Shown: positions 47,801 to 52,952 of the stretch, piece by piece | Layout: each line of letters begins with the position of its first letter | Position numbering within the stretch: the first letter of the stretch is position 1 | Source: a virus | DNA length: 52,952 bases | IMG/VR virus record: IMGVR_UViG_3300022934_002459 | Span: 1 to 52,952 of that record | Reading direction: 5' to 3' (one strand) | Translations under genes and position numbers: made by a program | The notes under the pieces: model-generated | What the model was told of the DNA's origin: nothing | Database searches by the model: none | Seen by the model: only the letters and a program-made list of their open reading frames with translations

Positions 47801-50800
47801 TTTAGAATAATAGTATCTCCTGCTTTATAATATGTAAGGAATATACTGTCATCGCCTCCATCAATAACATAACTTCCTGATGTTACATCTACTGTAGGAC
47901 TTATTGGAACTAAACCGTTAACTGTTGTACTTTCTAAAATATGGTCGCTTGATGCAATTGCAGTCCAGTCTAATTCCATATACACAAGATCTCTTCTGTT
48001 TTCAATGCTGCTACTCAATTGCATATACTTGTCATCTACGATTGTAACATAATAGGTTTGTCCTTCTACAAAGTTTGTCCAAACTGCATTTCCGTTTGAA
48101 GTATAAACAACAGGAGTACCATCTGCTAATGTATGACCGTTTGCAATGTAAATAAAATCATTATCAGTTTGAACGCCTTGACTAACTGTTAAGGATTTTT
48201 TTCCAGCTTTAAAAGTTGTTTGGAATTCTAAAGTGGTGTTGGTAGGTATAGCAGAAGTTTCGTATACTCCATCTAACGTACCAATTTGGTTCGTAATATC
48301 AAGGAATGTAATAGCACCTGGACTGTCTGTTATAATAATTTGTCCATTCATTGCACCAGCATGATTTTGACAAACATAATAATAAGTGCCTAATGTGGCA
48401 CCCGCTGGAACTGCCCATGTAATGGTACCATTTTCTGTACCATTGTTAGTAACACCGTCGCCTGTTGATAGCGTATTTCCACTATCATATCCTGCTGTAT
48501 CTGGATCTGTAGTCTGTATCCAGAAAGGATGTCCTGCTGCACTAATTGTAAATGTATAGGTATATCCAGGTTTTACATAGATAGTGTCGTTATTAACTCC
48601 GTCAATTGTGTATGCAGTTGTTGCATCATTGCCTATTGTGAATGCAGTATCGCCTGCTGGGCCTGTAATACCAGTTGAAGTAAGGTTTACAGGTACACCT
48701 GCGGTAGACTTCAGTCTAAATCTATTATCATTTACAACTTGTACCTTGTAGTCTGAACCTGCTGTCAATGATGGATATGTATAATCTTTGTACAGTGTAT
48801 CCATTACGTATGCATCTAAGTTTTGTAACATTGTAGAATCAATAGTAATAGCATCTGGAATTCTTATTAAGGCTGTGTATTTCAAATGGTTGTAACTGTT
48901 TGATGTAAAGTATGCATATGCAGGTGAGTTATCTCTATTGTATCCCATATAATAAAAATTATAACTATCCCAGTTATCTTTCTTAATAGAATATTGAACT
49001 TGTAAAATACAATCTCTTCCTGTTGGGTTTACATACTGTGCAACTCTGGCAAATCTCCAGTCGGTTGTAACTCCTCCTGTCGCACCATTTACACCTACAG
49101 TGGTCCATACAGTCGGATTAGTTTGGTTTACGTTTCTAGTGTTAATTGTGTAACTATTAGAAATTGAAAATTGAACTCTAAAGTTTGAATAACCGTACCT
49201 GTTTAGCGGATTTTTTGTGGCAGCACTCCAAAAATCGATTGTTGAGTCTTGTACAAAAGGAGTCATAATTACTGCGTGGCCTGATCCAGCAGGAGGATAA
49301 CCTTGAGCAGCGTCTTCAACTTCTCCTGTGTCATAAGAGCCAGTATTCCAGTTACTTCCGCTAATTGTCCAACTGCTCCACGTATTGTCATACATGTACA
49401 GATACATATTAAAACCTTGTTGCATTGTCGTATTGCTGCTACTACCCGAAGCATATCTAAATGGAGTATTTCTACTTGTTCCATCCATGACCATATCTTC
49501 TGTACTTGCTAAACTTTGTCTCCATGCTTCTACACCAGAGTTAATTGTACTGTAGAATATTTCTAAATCACTATCACTGCTGGTGAATGAAATTTCGCCG
49601 CTAGATGTATCCGGCAGTCTGCCACCAAATTCTGTGCCTGCTGTAATAGTGTTGTTTTCTGCTAATCCATGATTTTCAATAAAGAATGTATCTCGTGTTG
49701 GACGTTGTCTCACACCTGTAAAGGTATATGTACCAGTGGCTGCTGCAACTCTAATCAAAGTTGTACCACTTTTAATTCTAAATCTATTATCGTCTACAAC
49801 TTCAACAAGGTAAGTTCCTGCACTTAAAGAACTCGGTGTATAGTTTGAACTATAGTTACCTTGTCCGTGTGTGTAATAATAAACAGGATTTCCTGAAGTT
49901 GTAAAATTAATTGACTGACCGTTTGTTAATCCATGTTGTTCTTCATAGAATGTGTATGCTTCGTCATTGTCATTTAAAGGAACAAAGAAAAAGTCTCCTC
50001 TTCCAAAATACCAATAACCGCTATAGTAGTAGCCACCTGTGTTATTCCATGACATTTCACTAGTAGACCAATTTAAATAACTGCTGGTTGCAGGATAATC
50101 AAACTGCGGATTGTTATAACGATTAAAATCTTCAACAAAGTTAAATGAGTGTGGATAATTGCTATGATTGTCTGCTAAACGCATATCATTGTCGTAACTT
50201 TGTCCCCAATAAGTACCATAATAATTGAATAGGTAGTAAGGATAGTTTCTCCAACTTGTGCTTGTACTGCTTTTGCGAGCGTGTACTGGAACTGTATAAT
50301 CAGGACGTGATTGCATTTTACCATATTGTGATTGTGCTAGATCCCAACCCGAGTTATTAGTTGACGAGCCAAAATTTTGTCCTCGTGTGCGCCAATATGT
50401 ATTATAAGTATACCACTGTGATCTACCATAATATATTTCATATGCAATCATCATTACAGCTTCACCATAATTGTAGGTGCCAGTTGATGTAAAACTTATT
50501 GGGCTACCAGTAGCGGTTGCCTTCAATTGAAATGTGTTAGTTGTTGGATTGGTAATCCAATAAAAGTCTAAACTGTTAAGACCGCCAATTTGAGAATCAG
50601 TACCTGCAGGTTTCACATAAAGGATAGCATCGTTTTCTCTAAAACCATGACCATTCCAAGTAATGGTATCGTTTGCTGTGCTGACTGCATCTGCATTAAA
50701 TCTAAGTTCGTAAGCACCTCTTACAGCCTTTGTATCAGTTTTTGTTAAATCAGGTGATATGTTTGCAGTTTCTGTATCTACAATGTCTACATACAGTTCT

Positions 50801-51678
50801 CCGTCCGATGCAGTATCAGACATAATATCATCTAACACAAGTGTTTTTGGAGACACCGTGTTTAGAAAATAAAATTTAGAACCTGATTCAAACCCATGTG
50901 CTTCGCTAGTTGTAACTGTAATTTTACTTTCGTTTGCTGTATCAGTTTGAATACCGTCTTCGGCTACAAAGTTTACATCAGCACCTGTATAAAATTGTCC
51001 AGGAACAATCGTAGTATAAGGTGTTTTTACGTTTGCAGTTGCGGCTTGTATTCCTCTACAAGTGTAAGTAAAAACGTAGTCAGACTCGACATCAAGAACT
51101 AGGTACTTACCTTCGGCAGTCAAACTTGTTAGACCTTGTACGTCAATCGGAGTACCCTTACTAATTCTGTGAGGATCTGTACAAGTAACACGGATAATAT
51201 CTGAGCCAGAAGTTGCTCTAACAATGTTAATGCCTAGCAGTGTGTAATCACCGTTCTTACCATAGAAACTAGGTACATTATTTGATAATTCTAGTGTTTC
51301 CCATTTCGAACTTTGTAGTCCATATTCAAAGTCAGTGTCGATTAGGTTTTCAGGATTACTAACACGGAACTTATGAACTGGATCAACAAAAGCTTCTTCG
51401 GGCCTAAAAGTGCTTGCATCATCTTCAACAAATATTTGGATGTCGTCACTAGCATTCATTGCCGTCGTATCAAAGTCTAAAACAATTGTAGTAGTTTCTG
51501 ATGTACTACTAATTGAATGCGAAGATAACCCATTTACATTATCGTTAAATGTAAAAATTGTTTCATTTGTTGTCAAATTTGAAATAAGTAAAAACCTATT
51601 TAAATTATACATTCCATCTAGCACAAGAGTTCTTGTTGCTGGAGTAAATGTATACTTATGTATGAGTTTTTTTGCCAT
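44884..51678 (-). CDS. Giant virion structural/adhesin protein with a cupredoxin domain
   Basis: 2264 residues, the longest gene of the window. The N-terminus (KKLIHKYTFTPATRTLVLDG) is a typical tail-attachment type. The body is a series of beta domains (repeated FRIKSGTTLIRV/FRLKSTAG strands and Tyr/Trp/Asn-rich stretches near 420-560). Residues about 1006-1119 form a plastocyanin-like domain with all four copper ligands: His in AAGHPFWIQT, Cys in TYYYVCQNHAGAMNG, His and Met in the same segment. A helical stretch (about 1380-1480) and more beta domains follow. Expected at the tail tip or side fibres. Confidence 0.8.
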   Translation of the reverse strand: MAKKLIHKYTFTPATRTLVLDGMYNLNRFLLISNLTTNETIFTFNDNVNGLSSHSISSTSETTTIVLDFDTTAMNASDDIQIFVEDDASTFRPEEAFVDPVHKFRVSNPENLIDTDFEYGLQSSKWETLELSNNVPSFYGKNGDYTLLGINIVRATSGSDIIRVTCTDPHRISKGTPIDVQGLTSLTAEGKYLVLDVESDYVFTYTCRGIQAATANVKTPYTTIVPGQFYTGADVNFVAEDGIQTDTANESKITVTTSEAHGFESGSKFYFLNTVSPKTLVLDDIMSDTASDGELYVDIVDTETANISPDLTKTDTKAVRGAYELRFNADAVSTANDTITWNGHGFRENDAILYVKPAGTDSQIGGLNSLDFYWITNPTTNTFQLKATATGSPISFTSTGTYNYGEAVMMIAYEIYYGRSQWYTYNTYWRTRGQNFGSSTNNSGWDLAQSQYGKMQSRPDYTVPVHARKSSTSTSWRNYPYYLFNYYGTYWGQSYDNDMRLADNHSNYPHSFNFVEDFNRYNNPQFDYPATSSYLNWSTSEMSWNNTGGYYYSGYWYFGRGDFFFVPLNDNDEAYTFYEEQHGLTNGQSINFTTSGNPVYYYTHGQGNYSSNYTPSSLSAGTYLVEVVDDNRFRIKSGTTLIRVAAATGTYTFTGVRQRPTRDTFFIENHGLAENNTITAGTEFGGRLPDTSSGEISFTSSDSDLEIFYSTINSGVEAWRQSLASTEDMVMDGTSRNTPFRYASGSSSNTTMQQGFNMYLYMYDNTWSSWTISGSNWNTGSYDTGEVEDAAQGYPPAGSGHAVIMTPFVQDSTIDFWSAATKNPLNRYGYSNFRVQFSISNSYTINTRNVNQTNPTVWTTVGVNGATGGVTTDWRFARVAQYVNPTGRDCILQVQYSIKKDNWDSYNFYYMGYNRDNSPAYAYFTSNSYNHLKYTALIRIPDAITIDSTMLQNLDAYVMDTLYKDYTYPSLTAGSDYKVQVVNDNRFRLKSTAGVPVNLTSTGITGPAGDTAFTIGNDATTAYTIDGVNNDTIYVKPGYTYTFTISAAGHPFWIQTTDPDTAGYDSGNTLSTGDGVTNNGTENGTITWAVPAGATLGTYYYVCQNHAGAMNGQIIITDSPGAITFLDITNQIGTLDGVYETSAIPTNTTLEFQTTFKAGKKSLTVSQGVQTDNDFIYIANGHTLADGTPVVYTSNGNAVWTNFVEGQTYYVTIVDDKYMQLSSSIENRRDLVYMELDWTAIASSDHILESTTVNGLVPISPTVDVTSGSYVIDGGDDSIFLTYYKAGDTIILKDPSTTPGRLETYTISSVVDDGTINLTEPVAFTSASAVHMVPTKIYTRPDGATTHRPFDGGVEIIAGSAPGSQIVRQTRKYFRYQSGKGIQISLAINFNPPILVETISVVTDTKCERDIEYIATGAQLETALGGTFQAYFNGIAELRSLYLNPVVNQRIEKLRDDILALPQVDDSSTAEARVTAYFTEILDIIDNDRIAADAPTYTDPSAGRTSAQLNARDQLVANKTFINAELAAYAADTYPNTTWDTTTLLEDMETLTYALAYDMSYGGNYATYQTAILLMYVTNTRVYGTHPTESLAVINRFKAIVGDIVQEVAITPTTGNSETQDTSGTAAGASEGTALEGLIDIAIDAVTYGTSATEFTGTYTRTEPSITWASSELQDAANDIDTNMSTLKVSYATRIQTKYPNYINAGQLINISDCDVDYFNGDYTVTTYIDDFTFQYSLPGTPPTFNPSGVVQFRPKKWQNSAVRCGLYDFQNGFFYEYDGQDIYAVRRNSTLQLSGTASATFGSNVVSGTNTDFIGQLATGDMIVLRGQTYKVTSIGSKEDITVQPKYKGSTTDGIIITKTVDYKVAQADWNLDVADGNGPSNFNLDVTKIQMAYMDYSWYGAGKIRFGFKDTYGHVIYTHEMVHNNRETEAYMRSGNIPARYEIENTGDTTYQPRLFHWGTSVIMDGTFDDDKAYLFTATSNTLSFTNGQSLTATTNNNSSIVGVYSYTYRTREWYVELRFPSSDATKFSVGTPLYTSGGELNGEAVYSTYFSGNNIIVRIFIARQWNRPSIYPIVSNSTLVNIGAPSSGSSDQSLLDDIPLISIRLAPSVDNGITGNIGERDIINRMQLQLKQIGLVLTHDCEVRLILNGSLSNINFEKVQSPSLSNLVTHETADSITGGTPIFSFRAAGGTDTGSQRLANATDFDLTDITDLGNSILGGDGVFPNGPDLLTIAVRVIDTSDITASSPFEVAGRITWSESQA

Positions 51679-51693
51679 TTTTAATCCTTAGTT

Positions 51694-52059
51694 TTACCCA
51701 CCTAATGCAATGGCAAGTGCCGTTGCGTTTACTTGCGCTTTATCAAAAGCCTCAAAACTTGCGCTATTGACTGTGATAAAGACTTGTTTATTTCCTGCAC
51801 TAAAGTTTGTTGCAGACCCACTGTTTGAACTTGCATAGATTGTAGTTCTTGTAATAGAATTCGCACCCGAATTAAAAGTTCCTACACCTGTTTCCCATTC
51901 AGCAGTGCCTGGATTAGTCACTGCATAATCAAAAGTATCTCCGTCTGCACATTCTGCACTAAAGGTTACAAACCCTGTACCTGTTCCGGCTAATACTAAA
52001 TCGCCGGTACCTTGTGATAGACTAACTTCTTTTACGCGGTCTGATCTTACTTTAGCCAT
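51694..52059 (-). CDS. Small tail-fibre-associated protein
   Basis: 121 residues. RVKEVSLSQGTGDLVLAGTG, ADGDTFDYAVTNPGTAEWET, then SGANSITRTTIYASSNSGSA is a domain often repeated in marine phage fibres, where G-x-W-E-x-G-x-G is characteristic. GGAGAT precedes the ATG. It sits directly before the giant structural protein. Confidence 0.75.
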   Translation of the reverse strand: MAKVRSDRVKEVSLSQGTGDLVLAGTGTGFVTFSAECADGDTFDYAVTNPGTAEWETGVGTFNSGANSITRTTIYASSNSGSATNFSAGNKQVFITVNSASFEAFDKAQVNATALAIALGG

Positions 52060-52070
52060 TGATCATCTCC

Positions 52071-52475
52071 TTAAGGGTTGTTCAATGTTATTGTTAGTGT
52101 AATACGGATTTCGTCTCCGTTGTTTGCAATATTAATCGGAGCATTGCTAAATCTGTTAGCAAACATTAAATCACCGCTTGTTGCTCCAACAACAAAGTAT
52201 CCGTAAATATTTCCTGCTGCACCTGTGAAACTAAATGTTACTTGTGGATATGCAGCACTGCCTGGATCACCTGATGTAAAAGTAAAGCTTCCGGGTGTTA
52301 AAGTTGTTGCACTATAACCATTTCCTGAAACTTCTGTATAATCACCTGCGACATCGGCACTAGTCGGAGTAACATCGTTGCTATATAATTTTAATACGAG
52401 GGATTCTGGCGTCAAAGCATTTAAAAAATTCTTTAAGGCTACCAATTCCGCTGCGTTTGTAAATACGACTGCCAT
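52071..52475 (-). CDS. Small structural (fibre/base) protein
   Basis: 134 residues. MAVVFTNAAELVALKNFLNA, SLVLKLYSNDVTPTSADVAG, YTEVSGNGYSATTLTPGSF and YGYFVVGATSGDLMFANRFS resemble small baseplate/fibre-associated proteins with a jelly-roll-like fold. No further function is visible. Confidence 0.7.
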   Translation of the reverse strand: MAVVFTNAAELVALKNFLNALTPESLVLKLYSNDVTPTSADVAGDYTEVSGNGYSATTLTPGSFTFTSGDPGSAAYPQVTFSFTGAAGNIYGYFVVGATSGDLMFANRFSNAPINIANNGDEIRITLTITLNNP

Positions 52476-52527
52476 TATTCATTCCTTAATAGTTAACTAT
52501 GGTAAGTTTTATACATCTATTTATCAA

Positions 52528-52952
52528 TCAAGTGAATGTATAGGAAAACTCTACACTAAGTCTAGTGCCAATTGTGTTGCTAGGACAACTTAGATCAACG
52601 GTTAAAAAGTCATCTACAGCCATGGTAAAACTTACAGTTTTTGTCTTTTTTTGATCACCAGCGGATAATATGACTGATTCCTGTGCGCTACCGTTTTTCT
52701 TGACATCAATTTGCACATCTACGTCAGCAACATCGCCTATTCTCATTGTAATTGATTCTACTGTTATTGCAGCAGGGGCATACCATCTTACGGTACCTTC
52801 GGTGTCTTCTAACAAGCCATCTTGGAATAACTGAACAGTTCTAGAAATATGTCTACCTTCAAACGAGTTTGATGTTGCATTATAGACTAGAGTTTGTCCA
52901 TCTTCTGCTGCTGATAAGTCTGGCACAACCCTAACTCCTCCAGGGGTAGACC
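52528..52952 (-). CDS. Tail-fibre protein, C-terminal part (5' end outside the window)
   Basis: The frame is open to the window edge; residues STPGGVRVVPDLSAAEDGQT are readable before the only internal start (a GTG at 52926), so this is most likely the end of a longer fibre protein. The visible part has a GQTLVYNATSNSFEGRHI hinge and a C-terminal beta domain ending LSVEFSYTFT. Confidence 0.72.
   Translation of the reverse strand, partial: STPGGVRVVPDLSAAEDGQTLVYNATSNSFEGRHISRTVQLFQDGLLEDTEGTVRWYAPAAITVESITMRIGDVADVDVQIDVKKNGSAQESVILSAGDQKKTKTVSFTMAVDDFLTVDLSCPSNTIGTRLSVEFSYTFT

Overview
The window looks like part of the genome of a T4-like (myovirus-type) marine bacteriophage. It is AT-rich and almost fully coding, with nearly every gene on the minus strand and many 4-nt ATGA start/stop overlaps. 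Phage identity rests on several things: nrdA/nrdB/glutaredoxin, a PAAR spike tip, very long tail-structure proteins, a SleB-type cell-wall hydrolase, recurring T4-late-type NATAAATA promoters, and a set of proteins whose N-termini resemble the T4 capsid-targeting sequence. No capsid, terminase or polymerase gene lies in the window, so the exact lineage is inferred. The host is probably a marine alphaproteobacterium, possibly SAR11-like. The tmRNA gene is circularly permuted in the alphaproteobacterial way, and several small proteins (DUF1127, DUF6356, NDUFS6-type zinc finger) are typical of alphaproteobacteria.

Layout. 1-2788: a curli/type VIII secretion cassette (csgF, csgG, a CsgA-like curlin, a FecR-domain protein cut by the window edge) with one divergent Fis-like regulator. 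2800-9063: a putative packaged nuclease-like protein, a bilin pathway (ferredoxin-dependent bilin reductase and heme oxygenase), a glycosyltransferase-like protein, ClpS, Hsp20, a nitroreductase, GMP reductase and ribosomal protein bS21. 9092-14152: lysis/envelope genes, a thermonuclease and a 2OG-Fe(II) oxygenase. 14256-15107: an outer-membrane porin-like gene as a free-standing unit. 15173-18077: small membrane proteins, a periplasmic pseudoazurin operon and a radical SAM protein split over two reading frames. 18080-18307: a two-piece tmRNA. 18312-21435: a lipase-like hydrolase, two more oxygenases and small genes including a histone H1-like protein. 21449-26441: PAAR, LSm-like protein, glutaredoxin, NrdB, nitroreductase-like protein, NrdA. 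26494-38413: tailspike, exonuclease, the packaged-protein cluster, a polymerase-beta-like nucleotidyltransferase with a ligase-like protein, a UDP-sugar dehydrogenase and a small zinc-finger protein. 38456-41151: a PiT phosphate transporter facing plus-strand DUF1127-type genes. 41119-52952: giant tail/adhesin proteins, one carrying a complete blue-copper domain.

How the parts may work together (inference). Several host-style genes (hsp20, rpsU, tmRNA, nrdB, exonuclease, the pseudoazurin operon and two small-protein genes) have strong sigma70-type TTGACA promoters, whereas envelope and structural genes have T4-late TATAAATA elements. tmRNA, ClpS, Hsp20 and bS21 together would let the phage influence host translation quality control and Clp proteolysis. 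Heme oxygenase/bilin reductase, pseudoazurin, PiT and the porin alter redox, nutrient and envelope functions. The packaged cluster looks like an injected-protein set with DNA-binding, membrane-active and nucleic-acid-joining members.

The most unusual items are the phage-borne permuted tmRNA, the complete curli-type cassette, the capsid-targeted NTase/ligase pair, the sigma70-driven pseudoazurin operon plus the cupredoxin domain inside a virion protein, and the PiT/DUF1127 divergent locus. No CRISPR array, insertion sequence or ordinary tRNA was recognised. The longest gene-free stretches are 39428-39648 (control region between PiT and the DUF1127 genes), 18078-18311 (tmRNA) and 39832-39996 (hairpins and terminator). 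None exceeds 300 bases.
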